Shown here piece after piece: positions 9,305-17,432 of a stretch of DNA of 45,810 bases. The translations under genes were made by a program, and so were the position numbers. The notes beneath the pieces are model-generated. The model was not told the origin of the DNA. It searched no databases and saw only the letters and a program-made list of their open reading frames with translations. Location: the NCBI GenBank assembly GCA_029553475.1, contig JAKPKV010000046.1:1-45810 (forward strand), in the 5' to 3' direction. This DNA is from Armatimonadota bacterium. Lineage in GTDB: Bacteria; Armatimonadota; Hebobacteria; CAIYQO01. Numbering within the stretch: position 1 is the first letter of the stretch; each line of letters starts with the position of its first letter.

Positions 9305-10675
9305 TTATTGCTCCTCCGGCATGGCCCGGTCTTTCACCACGCGGGCGGGGACGCCGAACGCCACTTTCCCGGCGGGCACGTCGTGGGTGACGACGGCGCC
9401 GGCGCCGGTGAGGGCGCGTTCGCCGATGGTGATGGGGGCGACGAGCAGATTGCCGCTGCCGATGAACGCCTCATGCCCGATGGCGGTGGGATGCTTGCGC
9501 GCGCCGTCATAGTTGCAGGTGATGGTGCCGGCGCCGATATTCACCCCGTCGCCCACGGTGGTGTCGCCCAGGTAGCCGACGTGGTGCACGTGGCTGTTCG
9601 CCCCCACGCGCGTGTTCTTCAGCTCGGCATAATTGCCGATGGCGCTGCCCGGCCCGATGTCGCAGCCCGCGCGGAGGCGGGCATACGGGCCGACCTTCGC
9701 GCCGCTCCGGAGCACGCTGCGCTCGGCGTAGGAGCTGATGACGGTCGTGCCGTCCTCCAGCGTCATGTCGAAGAGCTGGCTGAAGGGGCCGACCACGCAC
9801 CCCTCGCCGATGCGCGTGGCGCCGTGCAGCATGGTAGAGGGGTGAATCACCGTATCCTGGCCGATCACCACGTCGTCCTCGATGTAGGTCGTCGCCGGGT
9901 CAATGATGCTCACGCCGTTGAGCAGGTGGCGGCGGCAGATCTGCGCGCGCAGGCGGGCTTCCGCCTCCGCGAGCTGCGCGCGGTCGTTGATGCCTTCCAC
10001 CTGGCCGGGGTCGGCGGCGATCACCGCGCCCACGCGGGCGCCGCGCGCGGTCGCCAGCGCCAGCACGTCGGTGAGGTAATATTCTCCCTGGTCGTTGTCG
10101 GGCGTAATCTCGTGAAGGAGCTCAAAGATCAGCGGCGCCGCGAAGCAGTAGCTGCCGGCGTTGATCTCGCGGATGCGCCGCTCCTCGGGGGTGGCGTCGC
10201 GCGCCTCGGTGATGCGCAGCACGCGGCCATCGCCGCCGCGGATGATGCGGCCGTATTTCCCGGCGTCGGGCAGCACGGTAGTGAGCACCGTCACCGCGTT
10301 CTCCTCGCGGCGATGGGTTGCCAGCAGTTTGGTGAGCAATTCAGCGGGCAGCAGCGGCACGTCCACGCAGTGCACGAAGACGGTGCCGGCAAATCCGCGC
10401 AGCGCCTCCTCCGCGCACAGCAGCGCGTGGCCGGTGCCGCGCTGCGGCTCCTGCACGGCGAAGGCCACGTCTTCGCCCGCCGCCGCCGCCCGGACCGCCG
10501 CCGCCTGGTGCCCCACCACCAGCACCACCCGGTCAATCCCCGCGTGCCGCGCGGCCCGGATGGGGTAGTGCAGCAGCGGCTTGCCGCACAGCGGGAACAG
10601 CGCCTTCGCCCGCGACGATTTCATGCGCGTGCCTTTGCCGGCGGCGAGGATCACGGCGACGGTACCAGTGCTCAT
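9305..10675 (-). CDS. glmU: Bifunctional UDP-GlcNAc pyrophosphorylase / GlcN-1-P acetyltransferase
   Basis: GlmU makes UDP-N-acetylglucosamine, the precursor of peptidoglycan and lipopolysaccharide, by acetylating glucosamine-1-phosphate and then uridylating it in the cytoplasm. The 456-residue length is normal. The N-terminal uridyltransferase has AVILAAGKGTRMKSS, the nucleotide-binding loop. The C-terminal left-handed beta-helix has the hexapeptide repeats plus HHVGYLGDTTVGDGVNIGAG and TITCNYDGARK, which hold the catalytic His and the Tyr/Asn/Lys positions of the acetyltransferase site. The start at ATG 10675 is set by AAGGAG five bases upstream. It has its own promoter at 10709-10737. No lesions, unlike the genes to its left. 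Confidence 0.96.
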   Translation of the reverse strand: MSTGTVAVILAAGKGTRMKSSRAKALFPLCGKPLLHYPIRAARHAGIDRVVLVVGHQAAAVRAAAAGEDVAFAVQEPQRGTGHALLCAEEALRGFAGTVFVHCVDVPLLPAELLTKLLATHRREENAVTVLTTVLPDAGKYGRIIRGGDGRVLRITEARDATPEERRIREINAGSYCFAAPLIFELLHEITPDNDQGEYYLTDVLALATARGARVGAVIAADPGQVEGINDRAQLAEAEARLRAQICRRHLLNGVSIIDPATTYIEDDVVIGQDTVIHPSTMLHGATRIGEGCVVGPFSQLFDMTLEDGTTVISSYAERSVLRSGAKVGPYARLRAGCDIGPGSAIGNYAELKNTRVGANSHVHHVGYLGDTTVGDGVNIGAGTITCNYDGARKHPTAIGHEAFIGSGNLLVAPITIGERALTGAGAVVTHDVPAGKVAFGVPARVVKDRAMPEEQ

Positions 10676-10708
10676 CAGGGCTCCTTCCGGGAGGATCTGT
10701 CGGGCATC

Positions 10709-10737
10709 ATGGTACCGTGAGGCGGGAGGGGTGTCAA
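10709..10737 (-). promoter_or_regulatory. glmU promoter
   Basis: On the minus strand TTGACA (complement of 10732-10737), a 17-bp spacer and TACCAT (complement of 10709-10714). Transcription would begin near 10702, leaving a leader of about 27 bases with the AAGGAG site. A small palindrome just upstream (AGGCCTA 10753-10759 against TAGGCCT 10773-10779) could end transcription from the HEAT-repeat gene. Confidence 0.7.
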
Positions 10738-10789
10738 CGGCTTTCGCGACGCAGGCCTACTGTATACACAAATAGGCCTTTCCCGGCGC

Positions 10790-11659
10790 TCACGCCGCTT
10801 TGCGCACCGCGCCGGCGCCGGGAAAGACGCGCAGCGCCTGCTGGGCGAGGGCGCGCAGGGCATGATCGCCGCTATCGGCGAGGTTAAAGAGCGGTTCCAG
10901 GGCGCGCGGGTCGCCGATGAGCACCAGCGCTTCCGCGGCGCGGGCGCGCACCCGCGCGTCGCGGTCGTGCAGCCGGGCCAGGAGCGCCGGCACGGCCGCG
11001 CGGCAGCCGATGACGCCCAGGCTGGCGGCGGCGGCCGCGCGCACCGCCGGCCAGCGGTCCGCCAATGCCGCCAGCAGCCCCGGCGCCGCCGGCAGATTCC
11101 CCGGCCAGGCGAGACGCACGGCGGCCGCATGGCGCAGGCGCCGGTCCCCCTGCCGCAGCAGGGCAAGGAGTACGGGCAGCGGGGCGCCGTCATCGCCCAG
11201 CCGCATACAGGTTTCGGCGGCGGCCAGTCGCACCGGCGCGACGCGGTCGGCCAGCGCCGCGCGCAGCCCGGGCAGCGCGGTGACATCGCGCAACGCGGCT
11301 AATGCCGTGATCGCCGCCAGTCGCATCGCCTCCGGGCGGTCGCGCAGGCGCGCGACCAATGGGCGCACCGCGCGGCTGTCGCCCAGCCGTCCCAGCGCCT
11401 CCGCCGCCGCCACCCGCACGGCACAGTGGCGATGGCGCAACTGATTGATGAGAAATCCCAGCAAGTCATCCGCCTGCTCGCCATGCAGCAGCGCGAACAG
11501 CGCCCAGCTTTCCCGCGTCGCGCCGGGCTCCGTTCGCCGCAGGATCTCCACCAGCGGCGAGAAGCGCGCCCAGAAGGCGGCAAACGCGTCAGGCGACGCG
11601 CGCTCCAGCCGCCGCAGCGTCCCGGCATCAATCCAGCGCATTTCATCAGGCAGGGTCAT
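10790..11659 (-). CDS. HEAT-repeat protein (PBS-lyase-like repeats)
   Basis: A 289-residue alpha-solenoid. After a ~75-residue N-terminal region come about six HEAT-like repeats of ~31 residues with the usual signature, e.g. AVRVAAAEALGRLGDSRAV, AMRLAAITALAALRDVTAL, PVRLAAAETCMRLGDDGA and RVRARAAEALVLIGDPRALE. Such proteins are binding scaffolds; the partner cannot be told. I start at ATG 11659 (GGAG 7 bases upstream) because the open frame further upstream is low-complexity Pro/Arg/Ser sequence shadowing the intergenic region. It is divergent from the URO-D family gene, with 200 bases between, and ends about 50 bases before the glmU promoter. Confidence 0.8.
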   Translation of the reverse strand: MTLPDEMRWIDAGTLRRLERASPDAFAAFWARFSPLVEILRRTEPGATRESWALFALLHGEQADDLLGFLINQLRHRHCAVRVAAAEALGRLGDSRAVRPLVARLRDRPEAMRLAAITALAALRDVTALPGLRAALADRVAPVRLAAAETCMRLGDDGAPLPVLLALLRQGDRRLRHAAAVRLAWPGNLPAAPGLLAALADRWPAVRAAAAASLGVIGCRAAVPALLARLHDRDARVRARAAEALVLIGDPRALEPLFNLADSGDHALRALAQQALRVFPGAGAVRKAA

Positions 11660-11859
11660 GGCCGTGCTCCATCGCGTGGCAATCTCTCGCCTCTCATCAT
11701 ACGTCGCATTTCCGCCCGGGCGTGTCGGCGTAGCAGACAAAACGCGCCGCACCATGTCGGCAGGCGCCACCCCACCCCGCCGCGGCACGCGGCGCAGGAA
11801 ACCCCCGCCGCGCGGCGAAGGGAATGTCTGGACGCCATCACGACAACGGGGTGAGGGAC

Positions 11860-12990
11860 ATGACGCGAAAAGCACGCCTCCTGGCGCAGCTTGCCGGGGA
11901 CGACATTGACCGGGTGCCGATAGTGGGCGGCTGGAGCCTGGGCGCGCGGAACCTGGCGGCGCTGGGCGGGATGACGGTGGAGGCATACCTGACCGACCCC
12001 CTCGCGCACGTCATCGCCGCCAACCGCCGGCAGGGGGTGGACGGCATGGTGCCGCCGATTATTCCGCAAGACGTGGATGCCATCCGCGCCGGATCGCTAC
12101 AGGAGGAAGGCTTCACCGAGCTGGAGCCGGAGGCGATCTTGCACCGGGCGGAAGCTATTCCCGATTCCGCGGACGAGATCCTGCGCACGCGGTTTGACGC
12201 CGCCGCCGTGGACGCGGAGTTTCGCGAGCACTTTTCCCGCATGACCGGGGCGATGGACGACATCGCGCTGGTGCCCACCATCTGGGCGGCGCCCGCCAAC
12301 TTCTCGCTCTATTTCACTTACGGCTACGTCGCCTTCCTCTCCGCCGTGGCGCTCTACCCGGAGGCGGTGGCGCGCATCTACTGGGAAGACGGCATCCTCT
12401 CCCGCGAGCGCAACCACCACATCATCCGCCTGTGGAAGGAATTCGATCTCATCCCGCTGCTCTTCACCGGCGACGACATCTGCACGAACGACGGCCCGAT
12501 GGTGCAGCCCGCGTTCCTGCGCGACGCCTACTGGCCGCACGTCGCCCGCGCGCTGGAGCCGTATCGCGAGGCCGGTATCCGCTGCATCCATCACTGCGAC
12601 GGCAACGTGATGCCGCTGGTGGATGACATGGTGGCGGCGGGCTTCACCGGCTTTCAGGGGTTCCAGTATGAATGCGGGGTGGATATTTATGACCTGCGCA
12701 CGCGCCGCGGCCCGGACGGCGAGGAGATGCTCATCATGGGCGGCCTCTCCGTCACCCGCACCCTCCCCTTCGGCACGCCCGACGACGTGCGCCGCGAAGT
12801 GGACTATTGCCTGGACGCCACCGACGGCGGCCGCGGCTTTCTCCTCTTCACCAGCAACGTCACCGGCGTGGAAGTGCCCCCGGCGAACCTGGAAGCCGCC
12901 TACCGCCACCTAACGGCCTACGACCCGCGGGTCGGCCGGACGGGTGAGAAGATCGTCACGCCGCCGGCGCTGGGGATAGAGCCGGGGTAA
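11860..12990 (+). CDS. Uroporphyrinogen decarboxylase (URO-D) family protein
   Basis: A 376-residue TIM-barrel protein of the URO-D/MtaA superfamily. Features are a middle segment FSLYFTYGYVAFLSAVALYP, a metal/substrate-type segment IRCIHHCDGNVMPLVDDMVA, and a C-terminal LIMGGLSVTRTLPFGTPDDV leading to the usual R-x-E-V-D. In heterotrophic bacteria with many such paralogues they are not haem enzymes but are thought to be cobalamin- or cofactor-dependent methyltransferases, or of unknown role; there are no haem genes nearby to suggest HemE. The start at ATG 11860 follows GAGGG, and earlier in-frame codons lack a ribosome site. Confidence 0.75.
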   Translation: MTRKARLLAQLAGDDIDRVPIVGGWSLGARNLAALGGMTVEAYLTDPLAHVIAANRRQGVDGMVPPIIPQDVDAIRAGSLQEEGFTELEPEAILHRAEAIPDSADEILRTRFDAAAVDAEFREHFSRMTGAMDDIALVPTIWAAPANFSLYFTYGYVAFLSAVALYPEAVARIYWEDGILSRERNHHIIRLWKEFDLIPLLFTGDDICTNDGPMVQPAFLRDAYWPHVARALEPYREAGIRCIHHCDGNVMPLVDDMVAAGFTGFQGFQYECGVDIYDLRTRRGPDGEEMLIMGGLSVTRTLPFGTPDDVRREVDYCLDATDGGRGFLLFTSNVTGVEVPPANLEAAYRHLTAYDPRVGRTGEKIVTPPALGIEPG

Positions 12991-12994
12991 AGCA

Positions 12995-13589
12995 CTACGG
13001 CGCCGGCCCTTCCCGTCTTGGCCGATAGACAATCCCGTCACGCGCGCTCAGCGTCCCGCCGGGGAACCACGCCTCGACGGGCTGGCGCTCAACGCGAAAT
13101 AGCCCGGTCAGCCAGCTATGCCACTCGGCATGGGGGAGATAACGGACCGCGCGAAAACTCTCGCGCGGCCAGTCGGCGGCAAAGGGCAGCTCCGCCATCC
13201 AGCCGGCGGGATACGACGTGAGGTCATGCTCCGCGCGGTCGCTGATCCGTCGCGGCAGGTTTTCGCGCCCGTAATCGCGGCTGGTGCGGTAAAAGGTATA
13301 CCCGGCGCGCGTGGCTGCCGCTCCCAGCGGCGGCAGCACGATGGCGGCGCCGAGGGTGCAACAGATCACCGCGGGCTGCATCCAGCCCGGCCGCGGCTTC
13401 CAGGCCGCCGCGGCGATGAAGCAGAGGGAGGCGACGACCATGATCTGCAGCGGACCCCCCAGGTGATTGGCGTAAACCGGGTGGTAGAGACTGGTACCCA
13501 CCGCGGCGAGGAGGGCGGCTCAGCAGCAGCGGCGCCAGCGTGATGGCGATGGTGCCGAGCATACCGAGCGCGACGAAAGTGCCTGCCAT
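12995..13589 (-). pseudogene. Small membrane protein with one frameshift
   Basis: Two frames join into one protein of about 197 residues. The first opens at ATG 13589 with a hydrophobic segment MAGTFVALGMLGTIAITLAP; the second continues with ALLAAVGTSLYHPVYANHLG, then two or three more hydrophobic helices (LQIMVVASLCFIAAAAW, AVICCTLGAAIVLPPLG) and a soluble C-terminal domain (LPFAADWPRESFRAVRYLPH). The joint lies at about 13513-13522, where one extra base has been gained or two lost. I do not recognise the family. It is squeezed between the URO-D gene (tail to tail, 4 bases apart) and the sugar isomerase gene. A sequencing error cannot be excluded. Confidence 0.6.
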
Positions 13590-13615
13590 GTGCGTGTCCT
13601 CGCGTCCATTTTCCC

Positions 13616-13649
13616 CCGAACGGCGGGCATCTCAGCGCCCGCCGTTCGG
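13616..13649. terminator. 13-bp perfect hairpin after the isomerase gene
   Basis: The arms 13616-13628 (CCGAACGGCGGGC) and 13637-13649 pair perfectly around an 8-base loop. It follows the stop of the minus-strand isomerase gene (13661) and precedes the broken membrane protein gene. No T-tract follows on either strand, so it may be a Rho-independent-like pause or simply a structured spacer. Confidence 0.5.
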
Positions 13650-13660
13650 TGCAATCCGCC

Positions 13661-14416
13661 CTATCTCCCCATCGCCTTCAGCCCACGCAGGCATCGCGCG
13701 ACGGCGTCCAGCGGCGGGTAGGCGTCGCTTTCGTATTCGACGATGTACCAGTCGGTGGCGGCGGCGTCACACGCGGCGAAGATGGCGGCCCAGTCGGAGG
13801 CGTCCTCGCCGATGGGGGCGTTGAAGGGGTCGGCGGCGCCGGGGGTGTAGGGCTTCAGGTGCACGGTGCCGGCGCGGCCCGGATACTGGCGCAGGATGGC
13901 GGCGGGGTCGGCGCCGCCGTGCATGGCGTTGCCGGTGTCGAGCTGCATCACCACCCGGGGGTCGGTATTGCCGAAGAAGGTGTCCCATGGGGGCTCGCCG
14001 TCCAGCGGGGTGAATTCCACGGTGTGGTTGTGGTAGCCGGTCACCAGGTCGTGCGGGGCGAGTGTATCGGCCAGCGCGGCGAAGAAGTCGGCCATCGCCC
14101 GCCATTTCGCGCGGCTGTCCACCAGGTCGCCCGGGATGCCGGGGACGATGATGCGGCGGTTGCCGACCGCGGTATTCAGCGCGATGGTGGCGGCAAGCGC
14201 GTCGCCCTGCACCATGCTGAACGGGGTATGCCAGCCGCAGCAGACCAGGCCGACTTCATCGAGCATGGCGCGCAGCAGCGCCCCGCTGAGCGCCGGCGGC
14301 CCGGCGAATTCCACGCCGGCGTAGCCCATCTCGGCGACGGCCGTCAGCGTGCCGAGGGGATCGCGGGCGAAATCGTGGCGGACGGAATACAACTCCAACC
14401 CGATGGGGATGCGCAT
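13661..14416 (-). CDS. Sugar phosphate isomerase/epimerase (AP-endonuclease-2-type TIM barrel)
   Basis: A 251-residue cytoplasmic TIM-barrel enzyme of the xylose-isomerase-like family. Typical motifs are ELYSVR near the N-terminus, EMGYAGVEFAG, GYHNHTVEF, VVMQLDTGNA, TVHLKPY and the final YIVEYE, which supply the acidic and His ligands of the divalent metal. The substrate is probably a free or phosphorylated sugar or inositol; it cannot be specified. The start at ATG 14416 is fixed by AGGAGG 8 bases upstream; twenty further in-frame residues upstream lie in the spacer. It lies 130 bases after the HAD phosphatase gene on the same strand, so the two may form a small carbohydrate-metabolism operon. 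Confidence 0.88.
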   Translation of the reverse strand: MRIPIGLELYSVRHDFARDPLGTLTAVAEMGYAGVEFAGPPALSGALLRAMLDEVGLVCCGWHTPFSMVQGDALAATIALNTAVGNRRIIVPGIPGDLVDSRAKWRAMADFFAALADTLAPHDLVTGYHNHTVEFTPLDGEPPWDTFFGNTDPRVVMQLDTGNAMHGGADPAAILRQYPGRAGTVHLKPYTPGAADPFNAPIGEDASDWAAIFAACDAAATDWYIVEYESDAYPPLDAVARCLRGLKAMGR

Positions 14417-14546
14417 GGGGCAAACCTCCTGCTGGTGTGCTGGGGGTATTGTAGCGGTTGCGCCAGCGGGGGGCAAGGGGCACGGGGGCGTCTCCGCGCA
14501 ACCGGGCCATCCCGTTCGTAATCGGGGCGCCGCTCCGCCGCGCGAC

Positions 14547-15227
14547 TCACGACGGACGCTGCTCGTCGGCGAGCAGGACGAGGAAATCCTCCGGTCCCAC
14601 TTCCGCCAGGCTGTCCACCACGCGGTCGGCCTGGGCGAGCGCTTCGCGGGGGTGATTCGTCGTCACGGCGAGGGCTTTCATGCCGCCGGCTTTGGCGGCC
14701 TGCACGCCGGCGACGGCGTCTTCCACCACCACGCAGTGGGCCGGCGGCATGCCCAGGCGGTCGGCGCCGAGGAGGAACACCTGGGGGTCGGGTTTGCCGC
14801 GGGTGACGTCCTCGGCGGAGACGATGGCGTCAAAGCACGCCGCCAGACCGAGGGCGCCGAGGATGAGGTCCACGTTGGCGCGCGGCGTCGAGGTGCCCAT
14901 CGCGACGTGGAAGCCGGCGGCCTTGAGCGCGGGGAGGAGGGTGAGCACGCCGGGCAGCGCGGTGATGCGGCCCGTCACCAGCTCGCGGAAGAGCGCTTCT
15001 TTTCGGTCGGCCAGCCGCGCGATGTCTTCTTCGGGGAGAGGATGGCCGAGGAGGATGGGAAAGATGTCGCGGTTGTGACGGCCGAAGAGGCCGGCGAATT
15101 GCTCGCGGGTGATGGTATAGCCCTCTTCTTCTCCGAGCGCGGCGAAGGACTGAAAATGCCCTTCGGCGGTATCCACGATGACGCCGTCGTTATCGAAGAG
15201 GACGGCGCACTGGGCAGGCGTGAGCAT
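14547..15227 (-). CDS. HAD-superfamily hydrolase, beta-phosphoglucomutase-like
   Basis: A 226-residue haloacid-dehalogenase-type phosphatase or phosphomutase. Motif I is VLFDNDGVIVDT (nucleophile Asp and Asp+2), followed by an alpha-helical cap domain, motif II as AMGTSTPR, motif III GKPDPQVFL and motif IV VVEDAVAGVQAAKAGG. This pattern is that of the beta-phosphoglucomutase/phosphoglycolate phosphatase subgroup, so a sugar phosphate is a likely substrate. GGGAG lies 6 bases before ATG 15227 but touches the earlier ATG 15233, so I prefer the later start. Its leader contains the nested hairpin at 15248-15307. Confidence 0.88.
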   Translation of the reverse strand: MLTPAQCAVLFDNDGVIVDTAEGHFQSFAALGEEEGYTITREQFAGLFGRHNRDIFPILLGHPLPEEDIARLADRKEALFRELVTGRITALPGVLTLLPALKAAGFHVAMGTSTPRANVDLILGALGLAACFDAIVSAEDVTRGKPDPQVFLLGADRLGMPPAHCVVVEDAVAGVQAAKAGGMKALAVTTNHPREALAQADRVVDSLAEVGPEDFLVLLADEQRPS

Positions 15228-15247
15228 CGGCATCTCCCGAACAGGGT

Positions 15248-15307
15248 CTCCGCGCCCCCGGCAGCACCGCGTGCCGGTGAGACACCGGCGCTCCCGGGGG
15301 CGCGGAG
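15248..15307. repeat. Nested GC-rich hairpin upstream of the HAD gene
   Basis: Outer arms 15248-15261 (CTCCGCGCCCCCGG) and 15294-15307 are a perfect 14-bp inverted repeat. Within them is a second perfect hairpin, GCCGGTG (15273-15279), loop AGA, CACCGGC (15283-15289). It lies 20 bases before the HAD start on the transcribed side. The outer arm resembles the GGGGCCGCGGAGTT arm of the palindromic element at 17170. Confidence 0.7.
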
Positions 15308-15616
15308 TTATAGTCTAGCAGATATCGCCGGCCGGGCGCCAGCCTCCCCCGGCTGCACATCCGGGGCTGAAGCCCCGCAGTGGCGTGGACTGGCTGGAGC
15401 GGGCCGACGGACCAGATACCGGGCAACGCGGGAGCAAGTTGTCACAGAGCATCACATGAACACCGCGCGTCACGCCAGATGCGCGATACCGACCCGCCAA
15501 CCTTTGGCGAGCAGATCAGCGTATCGTCAGTATCCAAACAGTACGGATGAAAGTCCATCGGCAAGCGATATTAATGGTGCGATCACAAATTTATGGTTTC
15601 CCGAGAAAATAATTCG
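15308..15616. other. Non-coding stretch between the HAD and flavin-reductase-like genes
   Basis: No gene is supported. It holds a hairpin CGGGGCT-GA-AGCCCCG at 15362-15377 and a 27-bp copy of the dispersed repeat at 15396-15422. From about 15500 onward the DNA becomes A+T-rich, in line with the neighbouring flavin-reductase-like gene. Confidence 0.5.
15396..15422 (-). repeat. Dispersed repeat, copy A (27 bp)
   Basis: On the minus strand this differs at only two of 27 positions from 17286-17312, and it also matches 32224-32249. The shared core is CCGTCGGCCCG. It is the shortest of the three copies of the modular element and is inverted relative to the other two. Confidence 0.75.
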
Positions 15617-16210
15617 TCATGATTGCTCCTTTTTAAACAAATCCTTCCAATCTCCAGTCACGCCCTTCGCGACGGGGTTCAACGTATAATATAGACCTGC
15701 CCCTGAACTTTCCCATATAACTGGCGCGGCTAATCGCATGCGTTCTTCCAAGCTGTGTGTCTCGTCCATGAGTTCTTTTGCCGCCAGTACATTGCGTATC
15801 TTGCAGATGAAAACCTCATTGCCTTGCAGGGGGATTGATTGATGGACCTCCAGCTCGAATACCCACGGGCTGTCTTTCAATATAGGCACGTCCAGCACCG
15901 CCCCACGCTCAATCTCTATTGGTATATCCATTTTCCCCGGCGTATAGCCTGCGGTATGGCCCAAATAATCTGCGAGCGGGAGCAATGCTTCGGTCACAAG
16001 ATTCGCGGAAAAAACCTTTGCTGCGCGTATACGGTCAATAGTCAGCTTTCCCCCGCCAATACTCGCCATGACGCCCAATTCCGAGTCCCAGCAATAACTG
16101 AACCAACAAAACAATCCGAAATTTGGCGTGCCGTTCTCTTTGTATGTCCCGTACAGGAACAGTGCTTGGGGGCAAAAACTATTTATTGGGCCGATTGATA
16201 CTTTTTCCAT
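15617..16210 (-). CDS. Flavin-reductase-like FMN-binding split-barrel protein
   Basis: A 197-residue protein of the flavin reductase/flavoredoxin family, which binds FMN and either reduces flavin with NAD(P)H or carries electrons. Visible features are the N-terminal barrel (NSFCPQALFLYGTYKENGTP), GVMASIGGGKLTIDRIRAAK and FSANLVTEALLPLADYLG, typical of the clostridial-type members. The start at ATG 16210 is supported by AAAGGAG 8 bases upstream. Base composition is far more A+T-rich than the neighbours, and a transposase fossil begins about 80 bases away, so it was probably acquired by transfer. Its physiological partner is not visible. Confidence 0.8.
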   Translation of the reverse strand: MEKVSIGPINSFCPQALFLYGTYKENGTPNFGLFCWFSYCWDSELGVMASIGGGKLTIDRIRAAKVFSANLVTEALLPLADYLGHTAGYTPGKMDIPIEIERGAVLDVPILKDSPWVFELEVHQSIPLQGNEVFICKIRNVLAAKELMDETHSLEERMRLAAPVIWESSGAGLYYTLNPVAKGVTGDWKDLFKKEQS

Positions 16211-16290
16211 TTTCCATACTCCTTTTGGGGAATTTCGGTATCTCCGTCGAATAGAGTTGTTACCACACATGTTCTGCCAAGGAGATGCCG

Positions 16291-16470
16291 ATGGGCCAAC
16301 TCAGCGAGAGAGTAGCAGCTTTCTGGGATCGTGTCCAGACCTCGTCGTTTCCCGCGCTGGAAGCGAAAGGTCTGCGGCTGGACGTACCGGGGGCAGGTGC
16401 CGAGTGAAGCGACGTTCAGCCGGACGTTTCGCGACTTTGCCGAGACCGGGCTGGCCGATCAGGCGCCCGT
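16291..16470 (+). pseudogene. Transposase fossil (IS1182/ISNCY-like), internally deleted
   Basis: Two pieces of a DDE transposase remain in different frames. From ATG 16291 (AAGGAG 6 bases upstream) MGQLSERVAAFWDRVQTSSF then PALEA matches the usual N-terminus of this transposase group and stops at 16405-16407. An overlapping frame reads VCGWTYRGQVPSEATFSRTF followed by RDFAETGLADQ, which matches the region normally about 100 residues further in. The intervening part and everything after ~16470 are missing. It lies next to the compositionally foreign flavin-reductase-like gene. The family assignment is from memory of conserved motifs. Confidence 0.6.
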
Positions 16471-16513
16471 TCCTCACGCGCGGCAAACGCGGCAAGTTCG
16501 CCGTGACACGGCC

Positions 16514-16993
16514 CTAGTGCAGCAGCGTGGCGAGCATGTCGAACGGCGACGTGGCGGCCAGCGGGGTGAGCCGCTCGCGCAGCTCGCGGGCCAATGCATA
16601 GTGCGGCTGCATGATGAGCGCGCGGCGCAGGTGGCCGAGGCAGCGGCGAGCAATCCGGCGGCGGGCGCGCGCCACCGCGAGCTTGTACGAAAACAGCTTC
16701 TGCTTGCCAAAGTGCTCCACCACGCGGGCGCACATCTCGGCGTGGCGGCGTTCGTCCAGCGCTTCGCGCCAGGTGGTGCGCAGGCGGGCCAGCGAGACGC
16801 CCGCCACCGCCAGCTCTTCGATCAGGTCGCTGCCGATCTCCTCGGCGGCGGCGAAGGCGTAGGAATAGTGGGCTTCGGGCGAGCGGGGATTACAGCGCAA
16901 CGCCTCGCCGAACACGCCGAGGGCGGCGGCGAATTCGTGGGCGCAGAGATACTGGCGCCCCCGCGCCATCGCATGCTGATACCGGTCTCCCAT
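16514..16993 (-). CDS. TPR-type helical protein, paralogue 1
   Basis: A 159-residue soluble alpha-helical protein. A TPR-like helix pair is seen near the N-terminus (FAAALGVFGEALRCNPRSPE AHYSYAFAAAEE) and another near the C-terminus (CLGHLRRALIMQPHYALARE). The start at ATG 16993 has AAGGAGG 5 bases upstream. It is clearly paralogous along its whole length to the gene at 17433-17909 (shared AHY, FAFAA/EEIG, KLAVARARRR and HYxxARELxEKL patterns). The two lie in tandem on the same strand, separated by the 32-bp inverted repeat. Function unknown. Confidence 0.75.
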   Translation of the reverse strand: MGDRYQHAMARGRQYLCAHEFAAALGVFGEALRCNPRSPEAHYSYAFAAAEEIGSDLIEELAVAGVSLARLRTTWREALDERRHAEMCARVVEHFGKQKLFSYKLAVARARRRIARRCLGHLRRALIMQPHYALARELRERLTPLAATSPFDMLATLLH

Positions 16994-17432
16994 GCCAACC
17001 TCCTTCGAGAATGAGGCTGCAAGGGGAACGCAGCTACCTGTATAGTGTATATTCCTCAGTTTCGGCCTGACTATACGTGCCGTGGATCATCACGCTGTCC
17101 ACGCCCGGCGTCTCTCCCGATACATGCGCTGTGCCACATGCCTCCCGCATTGCTCGGCATCCGGGGGACACCGGGGCCGCGGAGTTGTACTCCGCACGCG
17201 TTGGCATGCTCTGTGTTCAACGACAGGGTGAGGGCACGCGTGCGGAGTACAACTCCGCGGCCCCGGTACATGCTCCCGCTCATGACCGGTATCCGGCCCG
17301 TCGGCCCGCTCCGGGGGGACGCACACCCGCCGATGAACAGCCCACCAAAGCGGCACCACCGGGATGGCACGTGTGCCCGCACGCGGAACCCGGTGGCGCC
17401 TGCCTGTCGGGTAGATGCGCGCCATCCACGCG
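16994..17432. other. Spacer between the TPR paralogues, holding the palindromic element
   Basis: No gene is supported; the open frames here are products of the GC-rich palindrome. The spacer contains the large inverted repeat at 17170-17267 and the conserved flank to about 17350. Such an insertion between tandem duplicates is a plausible site of recombination. Confidence 0.5.
17170..17352. repeat. Modular palindromic element, copy B (32-bp perfect arms)
   Basis: The arms 17170-17201 and 17236-17267 are perfect reverse complements over 32 bp with a 34-base loop. Each arm itself contains GCGGAGT-TGT-ACTCCGC, a 7-bp hairpin. The complement of 17170-17226 is co-linear with 32160-32216: CTGTCGTTGAACACAG, 6 variable bases, CCAAC, 2 variable bases, then 28 identical bases. 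The right flank to about 17350 (including CCGATGAACAGCCCACCAAA) also matches the flank of the copy at 32 kb. Confidence 0.85.

Noticed and set aside
9218-10720. A 500-codon plus-strand frame opposite glmU
   Set aside because: glmU motifs are unmistakable on the minus strand; the plus frame is an Ala/Val/Arg-rich antisense artefact of GC-rich codons.
9075-17086. Shared 14-mer ATACGTGCCGTGGA at 9075 and 17073
   Set aside because: A 14-base match is expected about by chance in a 46-kb window and the flanks do not align.
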